Assembly (NCBI GenBank): GCA_021784575.1 | Contig: JAJYHX010000003.1 | Span: forward strand, 1 to 64,000 | DNA from: Nitrospirota bacterium | GTDB lineage: Bacteria; Nitrospirota; JACRHJ01 | Length of the DNA: 64,000 nucleotides | Direction: 5' to 3' | Part shown: piece by piece, positions 40,777 through 49,480 of the stretch | How the letters are laid out: every line of letters starts with the position of its first letter | Position numbering within the stretch: the first letter of the stretch is position 1 | The notes under the pieces: model-generated | Databases searched by the model: none | Told to the model about the DNA's origin: nothing | The model's input: only the letters and a program-made list of their open reading frames with translations | Translations under genes and position numbers: made by a program

Positions 40777-42039
40777 ATGAAAAGAGATATCATCATTACC
40801 TTTATCGGTTACGCTTTAAGTTTTCTGTTCGGTATCATGGTTTACAGGCTGGCCGCGGGAATGCTCGGCCCTGAAGGTTTTGGCGTATATACTCTTGCGC
40901 GTCGCGCTGAAAGCTTCATGGAGCCGGTATTGATAATGGGTTTGGGAGTCGGTATTGCCAGGTATACGGCAATTTATTCAGCAAAGAACGACGGCCCCGG
41001 GCTTGTTTCTTACCTCGCCGCCGGGTATGTGATTGTTATTGTTTTTTCGCTCCTTGTGCTTGCAATCGCAAATATTATGCCCGGTATCCTGGGAAGGGCA
41101 ATCTTCGGCAAGCCGGGTTATGGGGGATACATCCGGATAATTTCCGTCCTCGGAGAAAGTTATACGGTAATATCGCTTGTCTACTCGTTCTACAGGGGGC
41201 AAAGCAGATTCAAGTCGGCAAGCGTCATAAGCGTCTGCACCGCCGCCGCGCCGCTTATAGCTGTGCTGGCGGCAGGCTCGGTAAAGGCAATGCTGGAACT
41301 TACGGCGGCAGGCGTTTTCATGGTAGCCGCCGTTTTTTCTCCGCCCGTATTTATGACCATTCTTCCCCATCTTAAAAAGGTCAGGCTGACATCGTCGGCA
41401 AAAGACCTCTTGAGGTTCGGCCTCGCAAGGATACCCGGAGACATCAGCATGGCCGGGATGCTTGCGCTGCCGGCATTTTTAACATCGAACCTGTTCGGCA
41501 TCAGACAGGCGGGTTATGTCGCGTTCGGCGTAAGCATTGTTAATATGATAGGGGGGATGTTCCAGCCCGTGGGCCTGATAATGCTGCCGAAGATGAGTTC
41601 CATGGTGTCCGAGGGGCGACAAAATGAAGCGCGGGTCATCCTTGGAAGGATAATAAAGTATACAGCGCTATTGTCCGTCGGCATGACAATAATATTATTT
41701 ATTTCTGCAAAATACCTGCTGCATTACTGGCTCGGCCCGCAGTTCGATGAAGCAACCGGCATCCTGAGGATTGCCGTATTGGCCGCGGCGCCGTACGCCT
41801 TGTTCGTAGCGCTCAGGAGTTCTATCGACGCAGCGCACGTCAAGGCGGTAAATGCGGGCAATGTCTACAAAGCCCTGTTCGTTTCCGCCGCCGCATATTT
41901 CGTCGTCAAAACAGGCCGCCTTGCCATTACGGGCATCCCGGTTTCTTTCATCCTGGGTATGCTTATACTTTGCTTCCTGACCTTGAGGGTCCTGCTTTCC
42001 ACTTATGGGCTTACTTTTAAATGGAGCTTAAAGCGATGA
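40777..42039 (+). CDS. Lipopolysaccharide/O-unit flippase-like membrane protein
   Basis: A protein of 420 residues with about 12 hydrophobic segments and the polysaccharide-export flippase (Wzx/MATE-like) pattern. The start is IIITFIGYALSFLFGIMVYR and AAGMLGPEGFGVYTLARRAE, then FGLARIPGDISMAGMLALPAF. It would move lipid-linked sugar units across the inner membrane. GGGAAAGG precedes the ATG. It is the first gene of a five-gene run, and its stop overlaps the next start as ATGA. Codon third positions look less GC-rich than in the surrounding housekeeping genes. Confidence 0.85.
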   Translation: MKRDIIITFIGYALSFLFGIMVYRLAAGMLGPEGFGVYTLARRAESFMEPVLIMGLGVGIARYTAIYSAKNDGPGLVSYLAAGYVIVIVFSLLVLAIANIMPGILGRAIFGKPGYGGYIRIISVLGESYTVISLVYSFYRGQSRFKSASVISVCTAAAPLIAVLAAGSVKAMLELTAAGVFMVAAVFSPPVFMTILPHLKKVRLTSSAKDLLRFGLARIPGDISMAGMLALPAFLTSNLFGIRQAGYVAFGVSIVNMIGGMFQPVGLIMLPKMSSMVSEGRQNEARVILGRIIKYTALLSVGMTIILFISAKYLLHYWLGPQFDEATGILRIAVLAAAPYALFVALRSSIDAAHVKAVNAGNVYKALFVSAAAYFVVKTGRLAITGIPVSFILGMLILCFLTLRVLLSTYGLTFKWSLKR

Positions 42040-43436
42040 GGGAAAATGCGCTTTCTCAGTGGCATGAACTCAGGACAGCCGGTATCTTTATGCTGGCGCT
42101 GGTTGCGATAACGGCTGCGGGCGCGCTGATGTCGAAGTTTCCGGTGAAATTCATCCTGCTGGCCTTTGCCGTGTTATTTCTCGTTGTATTGACGGTCAAG
42201 CTCCCGGAGGTGCTCATGGCGCTGTTTCTGAATGCCGGCGAGCTGAAGAACGATCCGCGCTTTCAGTTTCCGGTAGACCTGACGCTGCTCCTCTGGCTCT
42301 TAACGATTTTAAGTATCTACATTGGGATAAGAAAAGGGCGCATAAAGTTAACGATGCCGCCGCTCAAGATGGCCCTGCCATTCCTGTCCGTGTGCATAAT
42401 AGCGCTCACAAGCCTAATTTATACCAACGACCCCGGCTATGGTTCGATTAAAGCGATCAGATTGGCGACGCTTGGAATGCTGGCGCTTTTCGGGTCGTTT
42501 TATATAATGGGGGATTACAAAAGAGTCCGGAATTTTATGTTTACGTATATAGTCCTCGCAATGGCGATAGTGGTGGATTTCCTTCAAAAAAACCACAAAC
42601 CCGGCGCAGTGGTCAAAGTTTCCATAACCTCCAACTATCTTACCATGGGCTCATCGATGGCATACGCGTTCATAATGATCTTGCTTTATTTCTTTATGAC
42701 GGACAAGTCGCCCATCCGCAGGGCGCTGTATATCCTGGTCCTCTCGCCGGCAACTCTTTATGTCCTTATGTTGTCCGGCGGGCGCGGACCTTTCATCGCG
42801 CTTATCGCTACAATGTTCTTCGCCCTGACGCTTGGCCGCAGAGGCGCTGAAAGAAAAAAAATAAGAATCTGGCTGCTCATCATTATCGCCATATCGGGAA
42901 CATACCTAAGCCTGGACTATCAGGACTTCACGCGGATGACGTCAAGGATGATGCTGTTTGACGAAGGCGGCGGGAGGTCTGTCCTTGAGAGGGAATGGAT
43001 GGCAAGGTCGGCCTTTAAGGCGATGAGAACAATGCCTTATTTTTTCACCGGCCTTGGCTCAGGCGGTTTCTCAACGTATTACGAGGGACTGGATGAAAAA
43101 GGGAACATGTATCACTACCCTCACGACATCCTTCTGGAGATGGGCGCCGAACTGGGTATCTTCGGTCTTATATCAATCGTATCGTTCCTGTACTGGAGTA
43201 TCAGGAAGGGTTACTCGTTTGTAAGGAAGACGAGCGGCGAAAATTTCTATGCGGCAGCCGCCATATTCTCCGTCTATTTCTTTACTGTTTTGAACGCCCT
43301 CAAATCCGGCGACATAAACGACCACAGGTTTCTTTTCGCCCTGGCGGGAACCATCTATGCCCTGGATCGCAAAACCGGGCATACTGCACCGCCCGATAAA
43401 AAAATGGCCGAGGGAATGGAACCATGCAAGTCTTAG
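42036..43436 (+). CDS. O-antigen ligase/polymerase-like membrane protein
   Basis: A protein of 466 residues from ATG 42036 (GGAG upstream, ATGA overlap with the flippase). It has about 11 hydrophobic segments and a large extracytoplasmic loop at about 285-370. RSAFKAMRTMPYFFTGLGSG and the following YPHDILLEMGAELGIFGL match the Wzy/WaaL conserved His-containing loop (H in HYPHD). It likely polymerises or ligates the repeat unit. Which of the two cannot be told from sequence. Confidence 0.82.
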   Translation: MRENALSQWHELRTAGIFMLALVAITAAGALMSKFPVKFILLAFAVLFLVVLTVKLPEVLMALFLNAGELKNDPRFQFPVDLTLLLWLLTILSIYIGIRKGRIKLTMPPLKMALPFLSVCIIALTSLIYTNDPGYGSIKAIRLATLGMLALFGSFYIMGDYKRVRNFMFTYIVLAMAIVVDFLQKNHKPGAVVKVSITSNYLTMGSSMAYAFIMILLYFFMTDKSPIRRALYILVLSPATLYVLMLSGGRGPFIALIATMFFALTLGRRGAERKKIRIWLLIIIAISGTYLSLDYQDFTRMTSRMMLFDEGGGRSVLEREWMARSAFKAMRTMPYFFTGLGSGGFSTYYEGLDEKGNMYHYPHDILLEMGAELGIFGLISIVSFLYWSIRKGYSFVRKTSGENFYAAAAIFSVYFFTVLNALKSGDINDHRFLFALAGTIYALDRKTGHTAPPDKKMAEGMEPCKS

Positions 43437-44476
43437 ATAAAAACCGCCACGACGAATGGGACAGGTTTGTGTATAACGGCAGCGGCACCATCTTTCATAC
43501 TTCGTGGTGGCACAAAGCCTGGAACGTTGACATGGATATACATGCTTCTCTGGACGACAGCGGGGAAATACAATCCGGAATGCCGGTCTATATATCCCGG
43601 TTTCCGGGTATGCCAACGGCGCTGGATTTATTCGGCATAAGGGGCCTTACAAAACCGCCTCTCACTCCCATAAACGGCCCGATATTCAAGATGTGTCCAA
43701 AACCCGGCAGGACATCGATATATTCGCATGTCAAGAAGGAAATTATAGAGTCCTTGCGGTCTCTTCCCAAGCTGGATTTCTACGATTTCCACCTGTGGAG
43801 ATTTTGCAGCGACCTGATGCCGTTTATGTGGAACGGGTTCGAGACACAAGTCTTATATACCTATCTTATCAAGGCCGACAGCGCGAAGATATGGCAAAGC
43901 AACATGTCGAAAAAAGCGAGGCGCTTTTTAAAAGACGCCCGAAGAGAAGCCGCCAGGGAAGGCTGCTCCGACGTAATAACCGACGCGCCGCTCTCCGAGA
44001 TGGATATACCTTTCCGCGAGACCATGAAGGTTAAAAAATTCGAGGTTGCGCAATATTCCAGACTGCCGGGATGGTGGGACGCGGTGCAAAGCAGGAATGC
44101 CGGGAAATCGTATCTCATAAAAGACCGGGAAGGCAAACCAATATGCGCTTCGATAATGGTATGGGACAACCGCACGGCATATTCCCTGATAGGCGGGATG
44201 GCTCCCGCACTCCGCAAGGACAGCCATATAAACATGCTTGTATTTGAAAGGATGATACAGGATGCCCTCGATATGGGACTCGATTTCGACTTTGAAGGCT
44301 CCTCGCTTATGGGTGTGGAGCGGTTCTACAGGGGCTGGGGAGGCGAACTCAAGCCGTGCTTCCGGGCAATAAAGGTGCCTTCAAAAGCGGCTTATTTAGG
44401 ATTTAAGACGCATAAGTATCTAACCATGCACAGGAAAAAGGGCTGGATAAGCTCCGGCGAAACGGAGGGGATTTGA
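43424..44476 (+). CDS. FemAB-like GNAT-family protein
   Basis: A protein of 350 residues. N-terminal GTIFHTSWWHKAWN and a C-terminal acyltransferase-like half with SYLIKDREGKPICASIMVWD, INMLVFERMIQDALDMG and FDFEGSSLMGVERFYRGWGG match the FemAB/BioF2-like group found in exopolysaccharide clusters. Members may attach amino acids or acyl groups to sugars or peptidoglycan. The donor and acceptor here are unknown. It overlaps the genes on both sides (12 bases upstream, TTGA downstream). Confidence 0.78.
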   Translation: MQVLDKNRHDEWDRFVYNGSGTIFHTSWWHKAWNVDMDIHASLDDSGEIQSGMPVYISRFPGMPTALDLFGIRGLTKPPLTPINGPIFKMCPKPGRTSIYSHVKKEIIESLRSLPKLDFYDFHLWRFCSDLMPFMWNGFETQVLYTYLIKADSAKIWQSNMSKKARRFLKDARREAAREGCSDVITDAPLSEMDIPFRETMKVKKFEVAQYSRLPGWWDAVQSRNAGKSYLIKDREGKPICASIMVWDNRTAYSLIGGMAPALRKDSHINMLVFERMIQDALDMGLDFDFEGSSLMGVERFYRGWGGELKPCFRAIKVPSKAAYLGFKTHKYLTMHRKKGWISSGETEGI

Positions 44477-45609
44477 GCCTTAAACCAAAAGTGCGCATCC
44501 TGACTTCATCGCACAAGGCAAACGACGAACGAATCTTTTATAAGCAGGCAAAGAGCATTACTGGAGCGGGCTATGATACCGCAGTTATTGCGCCTCATCC
44601 CCATAACGAGGTGCTGGACGGCATTGCTGTCAAGGCCGTCCCGAAATTTGACGGCAAACTTGCGAGGCTCATTATAACCCCGCTTTACATCCTGATTTCC
44701 TCTATAAGGGAAAAGGCGGACCTTTATCATTTCCACGACCCGGAACTTATACCCGTTGGAGTTATTCTAAAGCTCCTGGGCAAGAAAGTTGTTTACGACG
44801 CACACGAGTACTACAAGCTTAAAATAATGTCAAAGGCTGGAATTCCCCGTATTATCAGGCAACTGACGGCCTCGGCGTTCGATATTTTTGAAACCGCTGC
44901 CTCCATTACATTCAACGCGGTTATAGTCGTGGACAAGACTACAGAGGCCAAGTTCAGAGGGAGGTCCGTTCGGCTGGGTAATTTCCCGTTCAGGCCCCAG
45001 GAACCCGTCAGGCGAAGGAATGGGACCGGTGTATTCAAATGCGTCTATGCAGGCGGCCTTTCAGCCGACCGCGGGCTTTTTAAGATGTTGCACGCTATGG
45101 AATATGTTGACGACCGGATAAAACTTGTGCTGGCCGGCCCAATGTCCGACGCAGACATTGAGGAGATGAAACGGTTGAAAGGATACGAACGGGTCGAATA
45201 CCTGGGGTTTATACCTTGGTTAAAGGTGCTGGAACTGCTGCCGGAATGCGACCTGGGGCTTGTGCTCTTGCAACCGGTACCGGCATATATTTATGCCGGT
45301 GAGAATACGGTAAAACTCTTTGAATACATGATGGCCTGCCTGCCAACACTTGCCTCGGATTTCCCAAACCTAAAAGAAATACTCGACCATAATACATGCG
45401 GAATAACCGTAGACCCGACCAACCCCGCAATGATTGCAGAAAAGATAATGTATTTCGCGGATAATCCGGATGTCGCGGGCAGGATGGGGGAAAACGGCGT
45501 CAAGGCGGTAATGGCAAGATATAACTGGGAGAACGAAGAGAAGAAGCTGCTTGCGCTTTACAGCAGGATACTGGATTCAAAGGCCCGTGGTATGCGCTAT
45601 CATGCCTGA
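44473..45609 (+). CDS. Glycosyltransferase, GT4 family
   Basis: A protein of 378 residues with a GT-B fold. N-terminal RILTSSHKANDERIFYKQAK and YHFHDPELIPVGVILKLLGK, a middle GVFKCVYAGGLSADRG, and the C-terminal YIYAGENTVKLFEYMMACLP with the ExxxxxxE-type nucleotide-sugar site. It would add a sugar to the lipid-linked unit in the cytoplasm. The start is TTG 44473 with GGAGGGG close upstream, overlapping the FemAB stop. Confidence 0.88.
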   Translation: MSLKPKVRILTSSHKANDERIFYKQAKSITGAGYDTAVIAPHPHNEVLDGIAVKAVPKFDGKLARLIITPLYILISSIREKADLYHFHDPELIPVGVILKLLGKKVVYDAHEYYKLKIMSKAGIPRIIRQLTASAFDIFETAASITFNAVIVVDKTTEAKFRGRSVRLGNFPFRPQEPVRRRNGTGVFKCVYAGGLSADRGLFKMLHAMEYVDDRIKLVLAGPMSDADIEEMKRLKGYERVEYLGFIPWLKVLELLPECDLGLVLLQPVPAYIYAGENTVKLFEYMMACLPTLASDFPNLKEILDHNTCGITVDPTNPAMIAEKIMYFADNPDVAGRMGENGVKAVMARYNWENEEKKLLALYSRILDSKARGMRYHA

Positions 45610-46657
45610 TTTATACCCTTTTGTCAGCATAATCCTGCCTTGCCGGAACGAAGAGAAGTTTATCGCAGGATGCCTCGATTCCATAATCTCATCCGATTAT
45701 CCCAGGGAGAGACTGGAGGCGCTCGTCGTAGACGGCATGAGCGAGGACGGCACAAGGGATATACTTGCCAGATATACCGAGCGCTACAAGTTCATCAGGA
45801 CGCTGGAGAACAAAAAGAAAATAACGCCATGCGCATTCAATATCGGCATCGAAAATTCCCGCGGGGATATTATAATAATAATGGGCGTTCATGCGGTTTA
45901 TTCCGAGGACTACATATCCAAGTGCGTGAAGTATCTCCACGATTATGACGCGGACAACGTCGGGGGCGTGATGATTACCGTCCCAAGGGAGAATACTCTT
46001 AAAGGCAGAGCGATAGCGCAGGCCTTGTCGCATAGATTCGGGGTTGGAAATTCAATATTCAGGACGGGGGCCGGGGAACCGTTATTTGTCGATACCGTTT
46101 TCGGAGGGTGCTATAAAAAAGAGGTCTTCGAGCGAATAGGGCTTTTTAACGAAAAACTCGCAAAACATCAGGACATGGAGTTCAATTGCCGTCTGAGGGC
46201 GGCCGGGGGACGGATACTCCTCGCGCCGGATATAGTCTGCCAATACTACGCGCGCACCGACATCAAATCCTTCATCCGGCACAACTGGGGCAATGGATTA
46301 TCCGTCTTCTCCTCCTTGAAGGACACCCGGGCGATGCCGTTCTCCACAAGGCATTTCATACCGCTCGTTTTCGTGGCATCCCTTATTGTTTCGGCTGTCC
46401 TTTCGATATTCTCCCCGGACTTCTTCCGGCTTTTTGCCGCGATAGCAGGTTTATATATACTGGCCGCCGCTTACTTTTCGTTAAGAATAAGCATCGACAG
46501 GAAAAGCCCCGGACTTTTATTCGTCATGCCGTCCGTCTTCGCCATGCTTCACATCAGCCACGGCCTGGGCTCACTGTGCGGGGTCTTGTCCCTACCGGCC
46601 TCGTGGCGTTTCTGGTCAAAACGCAAGGCTATCAATCGTTATAGATTACTCTCTTAG
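45602..46657 (+). CDS. Glycosyltransferase, GT2 family, membrane anchored
   Basis: A protein of 351 residues from ATG 45602, overlapping the GT4 stop by eight bases. The GT-A domain has FVSIILPCRNEEKFIAGCLD, EALVVDGMSEDGTRDIL and an NSRGDIIIIMGVHAVY nucleotide-binding segment, then DTVFGGCYKKEVFERIGLF with a QDMEFNCRLR active-site motif. Three hydrophobic segments near 255-340 anchor it to the membrane. It could start or extend the repeat unit. A frame start at 45551 lies inside the GT4 gene. Confidence 0.88.
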   Translation: MPDLYPFVSIILPCRNEEKFIAGCLDSIISSDYPRERLEALVVDGMSEDGTRDILARYTERYKFIRTLENKKKITPCAFNIGIENSRGDIIIIMGVHAVYSEDYISKCVKYLHDYDADNVGGVMITVPRENTLKGRAIAQALSHRFGVGNSIFRTGAGEPLFVDTVFGGCYKKEVFERIGLFNEKLAKHQDMEFNCRLRAAGGRILLAPDIVCQYYARTDIKSFIRHNWGNGLSVFSSLKDTRAMPFSTRHFIPLVFVASLIVSAVLSIFSPDFFRLFAAIAGLYILAAAYFSLRISIDRKSPGLLFVMPSVFAMLHISHGLGSLCGVLSLPASWRFWSKRKAINRYRLLS

Positions 46658-46690
46658 TATTCGTTTCTGTTTTACAAACGAACCCTATCT

Positions 46691-46716
46691 TATTTAATTA
46701 GTTAACTAATTAAATA
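46691..46716. repeat. 26-bp AT-only-armed perfect palindrome
   Basis: TATTTAATTAGTT and its exact complement, centred on GTTAAC at 46703/46704. It sits between two convergent genes. It is too AT-rich for a classical terminator and could be a protein-binding site. Confidence 0.7.
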
Positions 46717-46720
46717 TTAT

Positions 46721-47101
46721 CTATTTATTTCCCTCCTGCATAACCTTACGCTTTTCCTTCCATTTTGCGACGAGCTTATCGAACTTCCTCTCCTGGTCCG
46801 GGCGAAGCGCCGTCCTTATCTTGGTCTGCGCATCGGTCAATATCGAGTCAATCTTCGGCTGGTCTTCCCGCCGCATCTCGCGCATCTGGTTGTGGGCGTC
46901 GTTGACTATTACCTCCACCTGGGCGCGCTGGCCAGCATTGAGGCCAAGCTTGCGGCTAAGCTTCCTGACAACCTCTTCCCTGGAAGGCGGCTTACCCCAG
47001 GGCCTGCACTGCCGTATTACCGCGCTGCTTATTATCCCGCCTGCTATGGCGCCAAGGATGAATATAAAGATAATACCCAGGACTGCCTTCCATCTTTTCA
47101 T
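46721..47101 (-). CDS. Spy/CpxP-like periplasmic protein, membrane anchored
   Basis: A protein of 126 residues with one N-terminal membrane segment (VLGIIFIFILGAIAGGIISS). The helical remainder has the two-fold LTxxQ-like motifs of Spy/CpxP/heavy-metal sensor proteins, here LNAGQ and LRPDQ, with REEVVRKLSRKLG and WKEKRKVMQEGNK. Such proteins chaperone envelope proteins or sense metals and regulate stress systems. GGAG seven bases upstream defines the start. It overlaps the anti-sigma-like gene by four bases. Confidence 0.8.
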   Translation of the reverse strand: MKRWKAVLGIIFIFILGAIAGGIISSAVIRQCRPWGKPPSREEVVRKLSRKLGLNAGQRAQVEVIVNDAHNQMREMRREDQPKIDSILTDAQTKIRTALRPDQERKFDKLVAKWKEKRKVMQEGNK

Positions 47102-47397
47102 CTTCTGTCTCCCATTAGGCTGCTCAGATACATGGTCTGGTCATAATTGGCCGTCAGGGCTGTGCGCATGTCGATGGTGGGCGCAAACAGATAATACCAG
47201 CCTCCCAGTATCATAACCAGCACCGTAAATACCGGCATGAGCCTCCATGTCCAGGTAAACCAGACCGTCCTGGCCTCGCGCTCCGCCCGGAGTCTTGCCA
47301 AAACCCTCGTCTCCAGACCTCTCTCGACACCCGACACATCAGGCTCCATAGTCCGCGCCAGTCTAAAAAACTCGTCGATTTTGTCCTTCATGTTCAT
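47098..47397 (-). CDS. Small single-pass membrane protein, probable anti-sigma factor
   Basis: A protein of 99 residues with a charged N-terminal cytoplasmic part of about 50 residues, one membrane segment (LMPVFTVLVMILGGWYYLF) and a short periplasmic tail. No recognisable zinc anti-sigma motif is present. It is called an anti-sigma factor from its size, topology and position directly after an ECF sigma gene, which it overlaps by four bases. An in-frame ATG at 47391 has the better-spaced GAGG. Confidence 0.6.
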   Translation of the reverse strand: MNMKDKIDEFFRLARTMEPDVSGVERGLETRVLARLRAEREARTVWFTWTWRLMPVFTVLVMILGGWYYLFAPTIDMRTALTANYDQTMYLSSLMGDRR

Positions 47398-47960
47398 ACC
47401 TCGTCATTAACTCCGAGTATTTTTTTCAACGCCTTACGCGCCCGAAACGCCCGGACTTTTATATTCGCTTCGGAGAGCCCGGTAATTACCGCAGCCTCCT
47501 TTACAGTCCTCTCCTCAAGCTCCAGCAGGGTAATGACTATACGCTCTATAGGCTTAAGCTTTGAAAGAGCCTTATCGAGCATCTCTTTTGCCTGCAATGC
47601 CTCCAGCTTCTTGCCTCCGTCCGCCGGCACGCTCAGGCTATACTCCACCTCTTCGATAGGCACGTCCCGCCTGGCGTTCTTCTTCTTTCGCAGGAAGTCG
47701 TAGCAGGCGCTCACGGCGACCTTTGTAAGCCAGTGCTCGAAAGGCGCTTCCTTCCTGTATCCGCCCAGGTTCCGGTATATTTTTATAAAAATATCCTGGG
47801 CAATATCGTCAAGCTCGCCGTGGTCCGCGGCATACCGGGCGGCAAGCCTCAGGACCTTGCGCTTATGCCTTCTGACAAGCTCGCCGAAAGCCTCGTCCTT
47901 GCCGGACTTGGCCGACTCCACAAGACTCTCGTCCGGAAGTTCCTCCAGGGAAATGTTCAT
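47394..47960 (-). CDS. ECF-type RNA polymerase sigma factor
   Basis: From ATG 47960 the protein has 188 residues. Region 2 is seen in ESAKSGKDEAFGELVRRHKR and ELDDIAQDIFIKIYRNL with KVAVSACYDFLRKKKNARR. Region 4 is in LSKLKPIERIVITLLELEER and AAVITGLSEANIKVRAFRAR, the helix-turn-helix for the -35 box. Longer frames to 48089 run through the Gly/His repeats of the upstream gene and were rejected. It probably controls the operon, because an ECF-type promoter lies upstream of the first gene. Confidence 0.92.
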   Translation of the reverse strand: MNISLEELPDESLVESAKSGKDEAFGELVRRHKRKVLRLAARYAADHGELDDIAQDIFIKIYRNLGGYRKEAPFEHWLTKVAVSACYDFLRKKKNARRDVPIEEVEYSLSVPADGGKKLEALQAKEMLDKALSKLKPIERIVITLLELEERTVKEAAVITGLSEANIKVRAFRARKALKKILGVNDEV

Positions 47961-47976
47961 CCTTTTATTATAACGC

Positions 47977-49386
47977 TCATCTCCCGGAACGACCGCCGCC
48001 ATGCCCGCCAAAACTGTGACCGCCTCCACCGAAACCGCGGCCGCCTCCAAAGCTGTGTCCGCCTCCACTGAAACCGTGTCCGCCTCCAAAACTGTGTCCC
48101 CTGCCTATCGACCCGCCGCCCCGGAAGGCGCTTGATGCGCCAAACGACCTTGCGGGTGCGCTGAACGACCTCACGGGCGCATTATTGAACGACCTCGCTG
48201 GCGCACCGAACGACCTGCCCTGCCTGAAAGTCCCGAATGCCCTGTTCCCATTTATGGCTGGTCTGTTAAACGACCTCCGGATATTCGGAGCGTTGAACCG
48301 GCCCGTAATATTCTCCGGCCTCCTCCACGGAATCCTGCCGGAGACTCCCGGCCTGCCGAGACTTCTGAAAGACCTCGCGGGCGCCGAACCGCTTCTGAAA
48401 CCCTGCGACGGCCTTAGCTTCCTCCCGAATATAGGCGCGCCGGGCGTGCCGGGACGGCTTACGCTCCTGTCAAGAATCCTCTGCGCGCTCCTGCTGTTAA
48501 AACGGCCAAACCGCCTTTCTCCATTGAATCCGGTATTGCCAATGATCCTCTGCCCGCGCAAGGCTACCCTTGAAACCGGGGCAAAAGACCTCGCGCCTAT
48601 CGGCCTGAAATCCGTCCGGACAAATGGCCGCTTGGAAACCGGGTCCAGCGCAACGGCATGTCCTGTAACCGGGTCAATAATATGGCTGCTTATCTGCCTG
48701 TCCCCGCGCAACATCCACCTGTGATGCCTGTAGAACCGGAAATCGTCCCTGTTGGTGAACGTGAAACCGTTATAGCCCGCGAACGTGAAGTCGAAGTCCG
48801 AAAGGACATAGTAGCCGGGGAACCAAAACCCGCCGCACCAGAACGGGAACGGATCCCAGAGGTACAGGTATGCGAAATCCGGCGGCGGAGCATAGTATGT
48901 GATGATGGGGGGGCCTTCGTCGTAATAGTAGTTTTCTACGACAGTTGGGGCGGTATAGGCCTCATCGCCGGTATATTGCTCCCCCGTTCCCGCCTGCGCA
49001 ACCTCGATGCCTATTTTACTGTTCAATGCGGCAAAGGCCTGCTCTGCATCCGCCTTGTTCATTGGAAGCTTGCCGGCATTGGCGGCGGCGGCAATGGCTG
49101 TCTGCAACTGTGCGATAATATCCGGCGTGACAGGAAAGTTGGAAATCCAGCCGCTCTTCGGGGCTATGCCTATATTGGCAAGCGCGGTTTCGGCATCGGT
49201 TTCCTTCTCCTGCGGGCCGATTTTGAGCGTCTGAACCAGCTCAATGGCATAATCGCCTTCCCTTACAACCTGTTGGCCCACGGAAGGCACAGTTTTGGAG
49301 CCTGAGTTATAATCCGAAGCAACGGTCAGCGAGGGTGAAACGAGGAATAATGTGGCCGTAATTATTGATAAAAACAGCCTTTTCAT
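47977..49386 (-). CDS. Secreted protein with Arg/Phe/Ser-rich centre and His/Gly-rich C-terminus
   Basis: A protein of 469 residues with a signal peptide (SIITATLFLVSPSLTVASD). Residues about 35-145 form a mixed domain. Residues about 155-235 are rich in aromatic residues (VENYYYDEGPPIITYYAPPP, LYLWDPFPFWCGGFWFPGYY). From about 270 on it is Arg/Phe/Ser/Pro-rich with RSFGAPARSF-like repeats. It ends in GGGHSFGGG-type repeats rich in His. This layout is found in DUF3300-like envelope proteins. His-rich repeats suggest metal binding (inference). GAGG precedes ATG 49386. It is the first gene of the sigma operon. Confidence 0.72.
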   Translation of the reverse strand: MKRLFLSIITATLFLVSPSLTVASDYNSGSKTVPSVGQQVVREGDYAIELVQTLKIGPQEKETDAETALANIGIAPKSGWISNFPVTPDIIAQLQTAIAAAANAGKLPMNKADAEQAFAALNSKIGIEVAQAGTGEQYTGDEAYTAPTVVENYYYDEGPPIITYYAPPPDFAYLYLWDPFPFWCGGFWFPGYYVLSDFDFTFAGYNGFTFTNRDDFRFYRHHRWMLRGDRQISSHIIDPVTGHAVALDPVSKRPFVRTDFRPIGARSFAPVSRVALRGQRIIGNTGFNGERRFGRFNSRSAQRILDRSVSRPGTPGAPIFGRKLRPSQGFRSGSAPARSFRSLGRPGVSGRIPWRRPENITGRFNAPNIRRSFNRPAINGNRAFGTFRQGRSFGAPARSFNNAPVRSFSAPARSFGASSAFRGGGSIGRGHSFGGGHGFSGGGHSFGGGRGFGGGGHSFGGHGGGRSGR

Positions 49387-49437
49387 AATTGCCTCTTTTC
49401 TCCTCTTGTGAGGATATTTCTCTTTCTTTTAATTATA

Positions 49438-49465
49438 TAGACGGTATAGCCGGAAGTATGGTTAC
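49438..49465 (-). promoter_or_regulatory. ECF-sigma-type promoter
   Basis: On the minus strand GTAACC (49465-49460), 16 bases, CGTCTA (49443-49438), 52 bases before ATG 49386. AAC-type -35 and CGTC-type -10 boxes at this spacing are known for many ECF sigma factors, so the sigma factor of this operon may control itself. Confidence 0.6.
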
Positions 49466-49480
49466 AAAAAATGGGGCGTA

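Noticed and set aside
46691-46716. Rho-independent terminator
   Set aside because: The arms are nearly all A/T with a central GTTAAC and there is no T-run directly after, so stability would be low.
47961-48089. 43-residue N-terminal extension of the ECF sigma factor
   Set aside because: It reads the Gly/His repeats of the upstream gene in another frame and gives Val/Ala/Glu repeats unlike any sigma factor.
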